Assembly (NCBI GenBank): GCA_963738205.1
Contig: CAVTVQ010000007.1
Location: forward strand, 1,240,001-1,304,000
Source of the DNA: DATFQE01 sp963738205
GTDB taxonomy: Bacteria; Actinomycetota; Thermoleophilia; Gaiellales; Gaiellaceae
Length of the DNA: 64,000 bases
Direction of reading: 5' to 3'
The notes under the pieces were generated by a model that did not search any database, was not told the DNA's origin, and saw only the letters and a list, made by a program, of their open reading frames with translations. This document shows, one piece after another, positions 27,325 through 36,375 of this stretch; position 1 is the stretch's first letter; every line of letters begins with the position of its first letter. A program made the position numbers and the translations under genes.

Positions 27325-27415
27325 TCTGGGCTCCTAACGTGGGGGTGGGGTCGTGCCCATCCACCGTCGCAGGGGCGGCGCGGCGGGAGAATGGGGCTCA
27401 CACGTGTCTCGACGT

Positions 27416-27432
27416 GGGGGTATCCACACCCC
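27416..27432. promoter_or_regulatory. GGGTA-CC motif between the ABC operon and the AAA gene
   Basis: GGGGGTATCCACACCCC, an imperfect palindrome 23-40 bp upstream of the AAA start at 27456 and about 90 bp upstream of the divergent ATPase gene. Confidence 0.35.
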
Positions 27433-27455
27433 GTCGCGCGGAGTAGGGTCCCGCC

Positions 27456-28670
27456 ATGGAGCCGGCAATGACCGAGCCTGAGCTCCTCGACCGCATGCGG
27501 CTGGTGGCCGAGGCGTTCCGCCCCGCGGCTCCGATCGATCGCCGCGGGCTGTTCTCCGGCCGCTCGGACGAGATCGCCGAGCTCTTCTCCGTTGTCGCCC
27601 AGCCGGGCCAGCACGCCGTCATCTACGGCGAACGTGGCGTAGGGAAGACCTCGCTCGTAACGGTGGTCGCCGAGATGCTCGGCGGGTCAGGTGTGCTGAC
27701 GGTACGGGCCACCTGCGACTCGAGCGACGACTTCTCGAGCGTGTGGCGGAAGGCGCTGTCCGAGATCTCCGTCGACCGGACCGCCCAGGCGGTCGGGTTC
27801 GGCTCGGCGGTGAAGGAGTCGAGCCTGTCCGGGTCGGCGCTGCTGGGCCCCGGCGACGTGACCCCACACGACGTCCTGCGTGCGCTCGCCGCGGTTTCGG
27901 GTGAGACGAAGCTCGCGATCGTCGTCGACGAGTTCGACCGGCTCGGCAGCTCGGGCGGACAAGCGCGCGCGCTCTTCGCCGACACGATCAAGACGCTCTC
28001 CGACCGGGTGCTGCCGGCGACGGTGGTGGTTGTCGGCGTCGCCGACGACGTCAGCGAGCTGATTCGCGAGCACCGCTCGGTCGAGCGGGCGCTCGTGCAG
28101 GTGCGGATGCCACGCATGTCGCGCGACGAGCTGGCGGAGATCGCCACCAGGGGCGTCGCCTCGGCGCGGATGACGATCGGCAAGGCCTCGGTCGCCCGCA
28201 TCACCGCGCTCTCGCAGGGGCTGCCGCACTACACGCATCTGCTGACCCAGCTCGCCGCCCAGGCGGCATTGAACGACCGGCGCTCGGCGATCTCGGTCAG
28301 GGACGTCGACGCCGCCGTCGCGCGTGCGATCGACCGGGCGCAACAGAGCGTGACCGAGGCGTACTACAAGGCGACCTCCGGCGACGGCGACGCGCGCCGC
28401 CGCGTCCTGCTCGCCTGTGCGCTCGCCGACGAGGACGACTTCGGCTTCTTCTCGGCGAACGACCTCGACGAGCCGCTCGGCCGGATCGGCGGCGAGGGCG
28501 CAGACTCGCTCGAAGACGATCTGCTGGCGCTCGCCCGGTCGGAGGCGGTGCTGCAGCGGCGCAAGGCGGCTGGCGCCGACCGCTACCGGTTCGTGAATCC
28601 GCTGCTGCAGCCGTACGTCGTCATGCGCGGCCTCTCGGAAGGGCTCGTCAAGCCCCGCGACCTTCGCTAG
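27456..28670 (+). CDS. AAA/STAND-type ATPase (Orc1/Cdc6-like fold)
   Basis: 404-aa soluble ATPase. Walker A is GERGVGKT at 58-65 and Walker B is AIVVDEFDRLG near 160; a sensor-like segment (TVVVVGVADDVSELI) and a helical lid follow, then a winged-helix-like C-terminal region (YRFVNPLLQPYVVMRG). The layout resembles archaeal-type/Orc1-Cdc6-like ATPases often found beside mobile or regulatory loci. No effector domain is fused. An in-frame ATG 12 bp downstream is an alternative start. It is divergent from the ABC operon and its stop lies 2 bp before the MITE-like element. Specific function unknown. Confidence 0.75.
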   Translation: MEPAMTEPELLDRMRLVAEAFRPAAPIDRRGLFSGRSDEIAELFSVVAQPGQHAVIYGERGVGKTSLVTVVAEMLGGSGVLTVRATCDSSDDFSSVWRKALSEISVDRTAQAVGFGSAVKESSLSGSALLGPGDVTPHDVLRALAAVSGETKLAIVVDEFDRLGSSGGQARALFADTIKTLSDRVLPATVVVVGVADDVSELIREHRSVERALVQVRMPRMSRDELAEIATRGVASARMTIGKASVARITALSQGLPHYTHLLTQLAAQAALNDRRSAISVRDVDAAVARAIDRAQQSVTEAYYKATSGDGDARRRVLLACALADEDDFGFFSANDLDEPLGRIGGEGADSLEDDLLALARSEAVLQRRKAAGADRYRFVNPLLQPYVVMRGLSEGLVKPRDLR

Positions 28671-28672
28671 TA

Positions 28673-28836
28673 AGGAGGGCTTGGCGAAACGGCGCTGTGC
28701 CGCCGGGCCGCGCTGCTCGCCCCAGGCAGCGTCCTCGGTCGCGCCCGTATAGCTCCGCATACGAACACTCCCTGCGTCCTTGCCTCGGAACGACCATCGC
28801 ACCCCGACGACGAGCGACGTTCCACCAAACCCTCCT
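28673..28836. mobile_element. MITE-like element, left copy (164 bp)
   Basis: Begins AGGAGGG and ends CCCTCCT. The two ends are imperfect inverted repeats of about 25 bp (AGGAGGGCTTGGCGAAACGG against AGGAGGGTTTGGTGGAACGT). A copy in opposite orientation at 33472-33636 matches over the full length with roughly ten differences by eye. It encodes no protein. Its right end supplies part of the stop codon of the gene at 28835. No target-site duplication is obvious. Confidence 0.7.
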
Positions 28837-30382
28837 AGCGCTTCAGCGCGAGCTCCTCGTCTGCCTGCTCGATCACCAACGGATCGTGGGTTGCGCACAC
28901 GATCGTGGTTCCCAGCTCGTCGACGAGGCGGCCCAGGAGCGCGCCGATCTCGAGGGCGTTCGCCGCGTCGAGCCGGGCCGTCGGCTCGTCCGCCAGGAGC
29001 AGCTTCGGCCGGGCTGCGACTCCGCGGGCGATGGCCGCACGTTGCCGCTCGCCCATCGAGAGCCTGGCCACGCGCTGGCTTGCAAGCTCCGCGAGGCCGA
29101 CGGCGCGCAGGCTGTCCGCCGCGGAGGCTGTGGACTCGGGCCCCGCCAACCCGCGGAGGGACAGCGCTAGCTCGATGTTCTCCTGCGCGCTCAGGAACGG
29201 AACGAGGCCCGCGTCCTGCGCGATCACTCCCAGCCCCGTCTTGCGCAGTGCCGCCCGTTCTGATCGGCCGAGGCGCGAGACGACCTCGCCGAGCACGACC
29301 ACCTCGCCGGCGGACGGCAGCTCGAGGCCGGCCAGCAGTGCCAGCAGCGTGCTCTTGCCGGAGCCGGACGGGCCGGTGACGACCGTGAACCAACCTTCGC
29401 TCAGTCGTGCGGAGAAGCCGGAGAGCACGTCCGTGGTCTGCCGCCCGGCGCCGTACGACTTGGAGACCGAGCGAAGCTCGGCGACGGCCGGCCCGTTCGG
29501 AGACGCACGCCGTCGCCGCGCAACGGGCTCGGTCCGGCGCTCCGGAACCGCCTCGTCGCCGCTGATGACGATCTCGCCGGCCTCGATCCGTGCGCGGGCA
29601 CGCGTGACGATCCGGCTTCGGTGCAGGAAGTCCTCCGGCAAACGAATCCAGCCGCCGCGGCCGACGACGATCGACTCGTCCTCAAGGCCGTCCCGCCCGG
29701 TCTCCGCGCTCACGCGCCCGTCGCGTACGTGGACGATCCGGTCGGCGATCGCCGCCGACGCGGGATCGTGGCTCACGACGATCGCGCTGGCCGCTTCCCT
29801 GCGCACCACGTCCTCGATCAGGCGGTAGACGCCCGCGGCATTCTGCGAGTCGAGCTCGGCGGTGGGCTCGTCGGCGAGCAGGAGCCGCGGGCGCCGCGCC
29901 ACGGACGCGGCGACGGCGATCCGCTGCTGCTCCCCGCCCGACAGCTCGAACGGCCTTGCGTCGCCGCGGTCGGCGAGGCCGACGACGCCGAGCAGGCCGT
30001 CAGCGCGTTCCAGCTGCTCGGAGCGAGGCGCGCCGGCCAGGGCAAGCGGGAGCGCGACCAGCTGTCGAGCCGTGAGCTCGGGGGCCAGCGCGGCACCGTA
30101 GTGCTGGTCGGCGTAGCCGACGAAGCGGCCGCGGAAGTCGTCCAGCTTCGTCTTGCCGAGGCGGCGGAGATCGACGCCGAGCACGTCCACCCGCCCGGCG
30201 GACGGCCGGTCGAAGCCGGCCAGGATGCGCAGCATCGTCGTCTTCCCGGACCCGCTGGGCCCGAAGACGACGACGATCTCCCCTTCGCGCACCGAGAAGG
30301 TGAGGCCCTGCAGCGCGGCGGAGGCGCCCTCGTCCGTCGGAAAGACGCGGAAGACGTGATCGAGCTCGACGACGGAGGTCAT
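28835..30382 (-). CDS. ABC transporter ATPase with two nucleotide-binding domains
   Basis: 515 aa. The first ATPase domain (residues about 1-225) has GPSGSGKTT, LSGGEQQRIAVAASVARRP, LLLADEPTAELDS and VVSHDPAS. A linker of about 70 residues follows, then a second domain with GPSGSGKST, LSMGERQRAAIARGVAARP, LLLADEPTARLDA and CATHDPLV. Both sets of motifs look intact. The ATG at 30382 overlaps the permease stop (ATGA). A very long in-frame extension upstream is only the antisense-like shadow of the permease gene. It works with the permease at 30379-33432. Confidence 0.92.
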   Translation of the reverse strand: MTSVVELDHVFRVFPTDEGASAALQGLTFSVREGEIVVVFGPSGSGKTTMLRILAGFDRPSAGRVDVLGVDLRRLGKTKLDDFRGRFVGYADQHYGAALAPELTARQLVALPLALAGAPRSEQLERADGLLGVVGLADRGDARPFELSGGEQQRIAVAASVARRPRLLLADEPTAELDSQNAAGVYRLIEDVVRREAASAIVVSHDPASAAIADRIVHVRDGRVSAETGRDGLEDESIVVGRGGWIRLPEDFLHRSRIVTRARARIEAGEIVISGDEAVPERRTEPVARRRRASPNGPAVAELRSVSKSYGAGRQTTDVLSGFSARLSEGWFTVVTGPSGSGKSTLLALLAGLELPSAGEVVVLGEVVSRLGRSERAALRKTGLGVIAQDAGLVPFLSAQENIELALSLRGLAGPESTASAADSLRAVGLAELASQRVARLSMGERQRAAIARGVAARPKLLLADEPTARLDAANALEIGALLGRLVDELGTTIVCATHDPLVIEQADEELALKR

Positions 30383-33300
30383 CGTGCATCCGCGAATGCA
30401 CGCCGGGTCGCCACAGCGAGTGCCACCCCCAGGGCGAGGCCAAAGGCGAGCACGCCGATCGCCACCTCGGGCCACGAGACGGACAGCTGCAGCGGCGGCA
30501 GGGGAGTGCCCTGGCCCGCGGCGACCGCCACGAGGTCGGTGATCACAACGGTGATCACCGCGCCGACGACGAGGCCGCAGACGACGCCGAAGACGCCCAG
30601 ACTGCCGATCCGCAGCAAGAGCTGGCGGCGCAGGGCCGCGGGCTCCATCCCCTGCGTCTCCAGGTCGAGGAAGTCCCCGGCATCGTCCCGCAGCTCGACC
30701 GAGACGACCAGCAGCAGCGCCACAACGGCGAGGACGAGCGCGAGGAGGCTCCCGGCGGCCAGTACGAGCACGGTGCCCTGGGCCAGCGGGTCGTCCCGGA
30801 GGTCTGCCTCTACCGCGCGTCTCGACGTGACTGCGACGGGGATCGGGCTCGCCGCCCGCTCCAGCTGCTGCGAGAGCCCGGGCGGTCCGGCGATCCAGGC
30901 CTCGTCCGCCACGGCGGCGCCGGGAGCCGCCGCGTTGACGGCCGTATCGAGGGCATCCACGTCTGCGACGACGAACGGGCAGCGAAGCGACGGGAACAAC
31001 GAGGCCCGGGCGACCACCCGTGCAGTGACGACGGCCGGCCCGATCGAGAGCGGCACGACTCCATCCGGGCCGACGCGATCCGCCAGCGAGTTGCAGGCGA
31101 TCACCGGGACCGGGGCACCGTCGGTCGCCTGGCGCGGCCGGAGCCTGAAGACCCGCTCTTGCGTCAGCAGGTACCGGGCGCGGAGCGTGGCCCGCGCACC
31201 CGACGCGGCCGGCGGCGACCCGTCGCCAGTGACCCAGCGGCCGTAGTCGACGGAGATCGGCTTCGAGCCGCCCGGTGTGGCGACACGCGGCTGCCCGAGC
31301 GCGAGCGTGCCCACGCTGAAGACGTCCGGAGCGCCGCCCTCGGCCGCAGCATGGGCGCGGCCGAAGGCCTCGGCGGGCGGAGTATCGAGCGTGAGGGCGA
31401 CGATGGTGCCGCCTCGTGCCGCAGCGGGGACTCGGGCTCGTAGCGGTGCCCCTCCTTGCTCGGCCTCGCCGAGATCGAGCACGAGATAGGCGCCCTGCGC
31501 GGTGCGGACGTTGGCCGCGACGGCGAGCGAGTCGCCCCGAACGGCGACGGGGATGGTGAGCGTCTCCGCGTCGAGCGGCAGCCGCGGGCCCGACGTCCGC
31601 ACCGCGCCCGGCGGGGTGATCTGGCGGCTCAGTTCCTGCGGAGCGGCCTCGGCGAAGTCCTTGCGCCAGTGCAGGCGCGGCAGCGCGTCGCTCGGGATCC
31701 CGAGCACGTCCACGGTGGTCGCCAGACTGAGCGACCGCGCCTCCGCTGTCCGCCGGATGACCGGAACCGCGTTCCGCTCGGCGTACGCGGAGCCGACGGT
31801 TCGCTCGCTCGTTCGCCGTGCCGTGGAGGCACGCCGAACGGCGTAGTCCAGCGGCACCTCGAACGCCGCCTGGTCGCGCTCGCCTTCGAGCAGGGTCGAC
31901 CGGTACGTGGCCGCGAAGGCCGCGAGCCCGACGCTGACGACGAGGAAGGCAACGGTTACGAGCTGCGTTCCCGGGTTGCGGGCGGCCGAGAGCAGCGCGA
32001 GTCGAAGTGCGGGGCGGCGCCGCGGTGCCAGTCGCTCCGCCAGCCGGAACGCCGGCTCGGTCAGGCGGACAGCGAGCAGCGCTCCGGCCACGATCAGCAG
32101 GCCCGGAACCAGGAGCAGCACGACGCCGGTTCCGCGGTCGCTGGCGAGACGCTCGGCGTCGGTCTCCCCGGCAGCGAGCGCGACCGAGACGGCCAGCAGG
32201 GCGCCGCCCGCGGCGGCGTCCACGACCGTGAAGCGGCGTCCACGGATCGGGATCGGCTGAGCGCGCATGACCGCGAACAGGATCAGCACCGCAAGCGCAG
32301 CGAGCACTGCAGCGAGCCACAGTCCGGTCGTCGAGAGAACCGTCCGTTCGAGGAGGGCGCTCACAGGCGTGTCGGTCGCGGCGGCGAGCGCCGCGGCGAC
32401 GAGCGCGCCTGCCGCCCAGCCGAGGAGTGTTGCGGGGAGCACGATCAGAGCAGCCTCGCTGCCGGTGAGCAGGTCGGCTTGCCAGCGCCTGGCGCCGAAG
32501 CGTCGTAGCCTCTGCGAGGCTGCGAGCGCGCCCGCGCGGAGACTCGCAGCCGCCACGATTGCGAAGACGAGGAAGAGCACGGCGCATTCGCCGCCCACGA
32601 GCAGCAGGCGGCGGTAGGCGACGTGGGCGTCTCGAGCCACGTCGTCGAGCGGCGCGTCCGGCGCGCGCAGGTCGAGCCGGAACGACGCGGCCTGCAGGCT
32701 CGTCCGCGCGCGTGTCAGCTTGGACTCGAGCTCGGGGAGCGTCCACGCGGTGGGGTGGGCCGACGCGAGCGGCGCCGACCACGTGTAGCTGTGGAACGCC
32801 GATGCGAGCTGCGGCAGGCCGGCCACAGCGGCGACGCCTTCGGCGACGAGAGAGCGGGCTCCCGCGGCCGGCGCGCCGAGCCGGGTGCGCACGGGAGCCT
32901 CCGCGCGCGGCGCGACGACCCCGACGACCGGAAACCCGGGAATCCGGGGCTGTGGGCCGCTGCCGACGACGACCGTCTCGCAGTGCCCAGGCGTGCACGC
33001 GCGCGGGAGGCGGCCGCTCCGCACGACGAACCAGCGCGCCAGCCCGTCGGCCGCTGCGATGCGTACCAGCTGGCCCGCCAGGCGCATGTCTCGGTAGACG
33101 AGCGTCGACGTTACGGGCTCCAGCCCTGCCGACGCGAACGCTGAGCGCGCCCGGCGGTCGAGGGCGTCCGCGCTCTCCGAACGCAAGCTGGTGAGCCCGA
33201 CCCACGTGACCTCGACGTTCCGCTCACTCGCAGGGAGCTCGTCGATCGCGTCGGCGACCGCGCGGTTCTCGACGATTGCGCTCGCCGCGAAGGCGACCAT

Positions 33301-33432
33301 GAGCGCGCAGGACGCGAGCGCGACGCCGAATGCCGCGACGGCGAGCGGACGTCGAGCCGCCACGGTGCGCCGGGCCGCGAAGCGCAGCGGGAACCAGATC
33401 CGTCGCGCGAGCCCGGCCATCCGGCCGTCCAT
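30379..33432 (-). CDS. Large FtsX-like ABC transporter permease
   Basis: 1017 aa. An N-terminal membrane helix (RPLAVAAFGVALASCALMVA) precedes a large extracytoplasmic domain; groups of helices follow (ALIVLPATLLGWAAGALVAA region and others), a second extracytoplasmic domain, and FtsX-type helices at the C-terminus (LLVVSVELRDDAGDF ... IGVLAFGLALGVALAVATRR). Start chosen at the ATG at 33432 because the longer version from 33528 begins inside the MITE-like element. It forms a two-gene operon with the double ATPase, and the operon is enclosed by the two inverted elements. Substrate unknown; lipid or peptide handling is typical for the family. Confidence 0.88.
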   Translation of the reverse strand: MDGRMAGLARRIWFPLRFAARRTVAARRPLAVAAFGVALASCALMVAFAASAIVENRAVADAIDELPASERNVEVTWVGLTSLRSESADALDRRARSAFASAGLEPVTSTLVYRDMRLAGQLVRIAAADGLARWFVVRSGRLPRACTPGHCETVVVGSGPQPRIPGFPVVGVVAPRAEAPVRTRLGAPAAGARSLVAEGVAAVAGLPQLASAFHSYTWSAPLASAHPTAWTLPELESKLTRARTSLQAASFRLDLRAPDAPLDDVARDAHVAYRRLLLVGGECAVLFLVFAIVAAASLRAGALAASQRLRRFGARRWQADLLTGSEAALIVLPATLLGWAAGALVAAALAAATDTPVSALLERTVLSTTGLWLAAVLAALAVLILFAVMRAQPIPIRGRRFTVVDAAAGGALLAVSVALAAGETDAERLASDRGTGVVLLLVPGLLIVAGALLAVRLTEPAFRLAERLAPRRRPALRLALLSAARNPGTQLVTVAFLVVSVGLAAFAATYRSTLLEGERDQAAFEVPLDYAVRRASTARRTSERTVGSAYAERNAVPVIRRTAEARSLSLATTVDVLGIPSDALPRLHWRKDFAEAAPQELSRQITPPGAVRTSGPRLPLDAETLTIPVAVRGDSLAVAANVRTAQGAYLVLDLGEAEQGGAPLRARVPAAARGGTIVALTLDTPPAEAFGRAHAAAEGGAPDVFSVGTLALGQPRVATPGGSKPISVDYGRWVTGDGSPPAASGARATLRARYLLTQERVFRLRPRQATDGAPVPVIACNSLADRVGPDGVVPLSIGPAVVTARVVARASLFPSLRCPFVVADVDALDTAVNAAAPGAAVADEAWIAGPPGLSQQLERAASPIPVAVTSRRAVEADLRDDPLAQGTVLVLAAGSLLALVLAVVALLLVVSVELRDDAGDFLDLETQGMEPAALRRQLLLRIGSLGVFGVVCGLVVGAVITVVITDLVAVAAGQGTPLPPLQLSVSWPEVAIGVLAFGLALGVALAVATRRAFADAR

Positions 33433-33471
33433 TTCAGCGGAAAGCCGCGGGTCGCGGACGCCGGAGCCGCC

Positions 33472-33636
33472 AGGAGGGTGTGGTGGAACGTCGCTCGTCG
33501 TCGGGGTGCGATGGTCGTTCCGAGGCAAGGACGCAGGGAGCGTTCGTATGCGCAGCTATACGGGCGTGACTGAGGACGCCGCCTCGGGGCGAGCAGCGCG
33601 GCCCGGCGGCACAGCGCCGTTTCGCCAGGCCCTCCT
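33472..33636. mobile_element. MITE-like element, right copy (165 bp, inverted relative to 28673)
   Basis: Same element as 28673-28836 in opposite orientation, bounded by AGGAGGG and CCCTCCT. Together the two copies bracket a 4.8-kb ABC transporter operon. Its right end forms part of the stop codon of the DedA gene at 33635. It includes no open frame with protein-like character. Confidence 0.7.
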
Positions 33637-34228
33637 AACCGGCCGCGGTGCGAGGCAAGCGGCGCACGAGCTCGACCGACACCGTGATCACCGTCGCCGC
33701 CGTCAGCGCGGCCAGGAGACCGAGCCACGGCCGCTCCTCGAAGACGCGGCCGCCCAGGTAGCCCAGCCCGGCGGCGAATGAGGCCCAGAGCACCGCGGCG
33801 AGGGCGGTGAAACGGAGAAACCGCGTCCAGCGCATGTGCGTCACGCCGGCGGTCAGCGTCGCGGCGGAACGGCCGCCCGGGATGAAGCGGGCGACGACGA
33901 GGAGGTAGCCGCCGCGCTCGTCCAACGTCCGTTCGGCCCACTGCCTGCGTCTGTGTCCTTTCGTCCCGCGGAAGATGGGGCGGGCGACGCGCTCGCCGGC
34001 GGTGCGGCCGACGCCGTACGAGCTGTTGTCACCGAGCCAGGCTCCCGTCGCCGCCGCGGCCACCACAAGCGCGATGCTCAGGTCGCCGGCGCCCGCGAGC
34101 ACGCCGGCTGCGATGACGGCCGTCTCGCTGGGAACGAACGGGAAGAGTGGGTCGAGCGCGGCGAACCCGACTAGCACCAGGTATGTCCAGGGCGACGCGG
34201 AGACGAGCCCGGTCAGCGACTCGAGCAT
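33635..34228 (-). CDS. DedA/SNARE-associated-type membrane protein
   Basis: 197 aa. DedA family signatures are visible: LDPLFPFVPSETAVIAAGVL near the N-terminus (the conserved P-x-E segment), GAWLGDNSSYGVGRTAGERV and the conserved RFIPGGRSAATLTAGVTHM, followed by C-terminal helices. These proteins help membrane lipid scrambling and envelope homeostasis. Its ATG overlaps the restored end of the PAP2 gene by about 16 bp. The stop codon is shared with the end of the MITE-like element. Confidence 0.88.
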   Translation of the reverse strand: MLESLTGLVSASPWTYLVLVGFAALDPLFPFVPSETAVIAAGVLAGAGDLSIALVVAAAATGAWLGDNSSYGVGRTAGERVARPIFRGTKGHRRRQWAERTLDERGGYLLVVARFIPGGRSAATLTAGVTHMRWTRFLRFTALAAVLWASFAAGLGYLGGRVFEERPWLGLLAALTAATVITVSVELVRRLPRTAAG

Positions 34229-34957
34229 GCGTGCCCGAAGGATAGGTGAGGCCGGGGGATCCCCAGCTTCGGCCTCGGCAGTGCGACCAGGGCCACCGCG
34301 GCGAGCGCGACGAGGACGCCGACGATCTGGTCGAGGAAGTAATGGTTGCCGGTTGCGGTGACCGTCACCGCCATCAGGATCGGATGGAGCGAGGAAGAGC
34401 ACGCGGACGATCGGGCGGCGGGCGACGCGGAACCCGATCAGACCGATCAGGAGGCTCCAGCCAACGTGCATGCTCGGCATGGCCGCGTACGGGTTGAACT
34501 TGATTCCGGCGAACGAGCCGGTGTCGTGGCCGCCGAGGCCGACGGTGTCCGTGATCCCGAGCCCCTCGACCAGGCGCGGGGGCGCGGTCGGCAGGAGCAG
34601 GTAGGACAGCGACGCGATCCCGATCGAGAGCAGCAGCCAGGTGCGGAGCTGGCGGTAGGCGCTACGGTGACGGGAGGCCACCCACACGAGCGTGGCGAGC
34701 ACGACCGGGCCGAAGCCGAGCATGTAGTAGACGTCGAAGAAGCGCTCGAGGCCGAGCCAGGAGCTGAGCGTCTGCTGGACGGCGAGCTCGTGGAAGATCC
34801 CCGTTGCGCGCTCGATGTCGATCACTGTAGATGCGTTTGCGAACGCCTCGTGGGGATTCCCGATCGCGAAGTTCCGCAGCCCCAGGTAGGCGCCGTAGAG
34901 GGCGAGCCAGAGCGCCAGCTCGAAGCCGGCGAATCGAAATGTACGTCCCAAAGCCAT
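34213..34957 (-). CDS. PAP2-superfamily membrane phosphatase/transferase, frameshifted
   Basis: About 247 aa once one base near 34388 is removed. Six or so membrane helices are present. The phosphatase motifs are PSMHVGWSLLIG in the first frame and, in the other frame, GNHYFLDQIVG, whose His and Asp belong to the third motif. The apparent single ORF that fuses it to DedA arises only from the frame shift. Relatives act as inositol phosphoceramide-type or undecaprenyl/lipid phosphatases. It sits directly upstream of DedA, a common envelope-lipid pairing. Confidence 0.8.
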
Positions 34958-35016
34958 GACGCAAGCCTGTCTCCTACAGGTCTCAACGTCAGGAGGGCAG
35001 GCCTGTATTTCGAGGT

Positions 35017-35027
35017 GGGGTTACCCC
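35017..35027. promoter_or_regulatory. GGGGTTACCCC palindrome upstream of the PAP2 gene
   Basis: Perfect palindrome (GGGGT-T-ACCCC) 60 bp upstream of the PAP2 start at 34957 and touching the 3' end of the cyclase-regulator gene. One of six related sites. Confidence 0.4.
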
Positions 35028-36271
35028 TACGCCCGTAGGTACGCGAGGACCGCCAGCACGCGGCGGTGGTCCTCCGCGGCCTGGGGCAGGCGGAGCTTTC
35101 CGAAGATGCTCGTGATGTGCTTCTCGACGGCGCGCGGCGTGACGAACAGCGCCTCGCCGATCGCCTGGTTCGACCGTCCCTCCGCCATCAGCTCGAGCAC
35201 CTCGCGCTCGCGCGGAGTGAGCTCGTCGATGGGGTCGTGCTGGCGGCGGCGGCCGACCAGCTGTGTGACGAGGGCGGGGTCGAGCGCCGAGCCGCCCTCC
35301 GCGACGCGGCGCACGGCGGCGGTGAACTCTTCGACGTCTGAGACGCGGTCCTTGAGCAGGTAGCCGACGCCTTCTGCGCTGTCGGAGAGGAGCTCCATCG
35401 CGTAGGTCGGCTCGACGTACGCGGACAGCACCAGCACCCCGACGCCGGGATGCGACGCCCGGATCTCCTGCGCGGCGCGGAGGCCCTCGTCGGTCTGCGT
35501 GGGCGGCATGCGGATGTCGATGATCGCCACGTCCGGCGAGTAGCTCCGCACCTTGAGCAGCAGGTCCTCGGGCGTGCCCGCCTGACCGACGACCTCGAAG
35601 CCGGCCTCCGTCAGCAGGCGCGCGATGCCCTCGCGCAGGAGGACCGAGTCCTCGGCGAGGACGACCCGGATCCCCTTGCCGCCCTCTGCGCTCGGAGCGT
35701 CCGTCGCGCGTCCGTTCGCCGTGCGGAGGGGCGGGAACTCAGCGGGCAGGTCGGGCGCGAGCAGCTGGAAGATGCGTTCCGGCCGCGGCAAGCCTCGCAG
35801 CTCGTGCTCGCCGAGATCCTGGAACTCCGCCTCGGGCACCTGACCCGCCTCGAGCAGGTTTCGCGTCGTCTGCGAGAGGAGCACCTGGCCGCCGTGGCCG
35901 AGGGAGCAGATGCGGGCGGCGCGATGGACGTCCAGCCCTTCGTAGCCGCTCTCCCCGACGATGGGCTCGCCCGTGTGGACGCCCACACGGACGCGCACCG
36001 TTCCCTGGGGCGGCCACGTGTGTGCCGCGAGCGCTCGCTGGATGCGCAGGGCCGCGTCCACGGCATCGCCCGTGCGTTGGAAGACGGCGAAGAACTCGTC
36101 GCCGCGGGCGTCGATCTCTTGGCCGGCCGACTCCTGCACGGCGCTCCGTAGCAGCCGGCGGTGGTCGGCCATCACGGCGCTGTAGACGTCGCCGAGCGTG
36201 CCTACCAGCCCCGTCGACCCCTCGATGTCCGTCATCAGGAAGGTCACGGTGCCGGTCGGGAGCTGCGCCAT
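35027..36271 (-). CDS. Class III cyclase domain fused to a NarL-type response regulator
   Basis: 414 aa. Residues 8-170 are a class III adenylate/guanylate cyclase domain (FLMTDIEGSTGL with the first metal aspartate, DARGDEFFAVF with the second, VRVGVHTGEP). After a short linker, residues 201-325 are a receiver domain (VVLAEDS, phospho-acceptor D252 in AIIDIRMPP, K307 in YLLKD). Residues 350-405 are a LuxR helix-turn-helix (LTPREREVLELMAEGRSNQA, then AVEKHITSIF). The order suggests phosphorylation could govern both DNA binding and cyclase activity. The ATG at 36271 fits the domain start. A hairpin at 36320 separates it from the upstream gene, so it may have its own promoter. Confidence 0.92.
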   Translation of the reverse strand: MAQLPTGTVTFLMTDIEGSTGLVGTLGDVYSAVMADHRRLLRSAVQESAGQEIDARGDEFFAVFQRTGDAVDAALRIQRALAAHTWPPQGTVRVRVGVHTGEPIVGESGYEGLDVHRAARICSLGHGGQVLLSQTTRNLLEAGQVPEAEFQDLGEHELRGLPRPERIFQLLAPDLPAEFPPLRTANGRATDAPSAEGGKGIRVVLAEDSVLLREGIARLLTEAGFEVVGQAGTPEDLLLKVRSYSPDVAIIDIRMPPTQTDEGLRAAQEIRASHPGVGVLVLSAYVEPTYAMELLSDSAEGVGYLLKDRVSDVEEFTAAVRRVAEGGSALDPALVTQLVGRRRQHDPIDELTPREREVLELMAEGRSNQAIGEALFVTPRAVEKHITSIFGKLRLPQAAEDHRRVLAVLAYLRA

Positions 36272-36319
36272 GAGATCGAGTGTACGAGCCGCGGCGACCG
36301 GCTTCCAGCCAGAACGATT

Positions 36320-36347
36320 TGAGCGCCGGCGGGGGGACCGGCGCTCA
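36320..36347 (-). terminator. Hairpin between the small unknown and the cyclase-regulator gene
   Basis: Perfect 10-bp stem TGAGCGCCGG / CCGGCGCTCA with an eight-base loop, 28 bp beyond the stop of the gene at 36376 (minus strand). Confidence 0.65.
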
Positions 36348-36375
36348 GGTGGAGGGGGGAAGCGGGTGGTTTGGT

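Noticed and set aside
28835..33205. A 1456-codon open frame on the minus strand
   Set aside because: Only the last 515 codons encode ABC ATPase domains; the rest is an Arg/Ala/Gly-rich shadow of the permease gene in another frame. The ATG at 30382 overlapping the permease stop is the true start.
33635..34957. Apparent PAP2-DedA fusion protein
   Set aside because: The joining segment is Arg/Pro-rich nonsense. Removing one base near 34388 restores the missing PAP2 motif (GNHYFLDQIVG) and a normal stop at 34213, leaving DedA as a separate gene.
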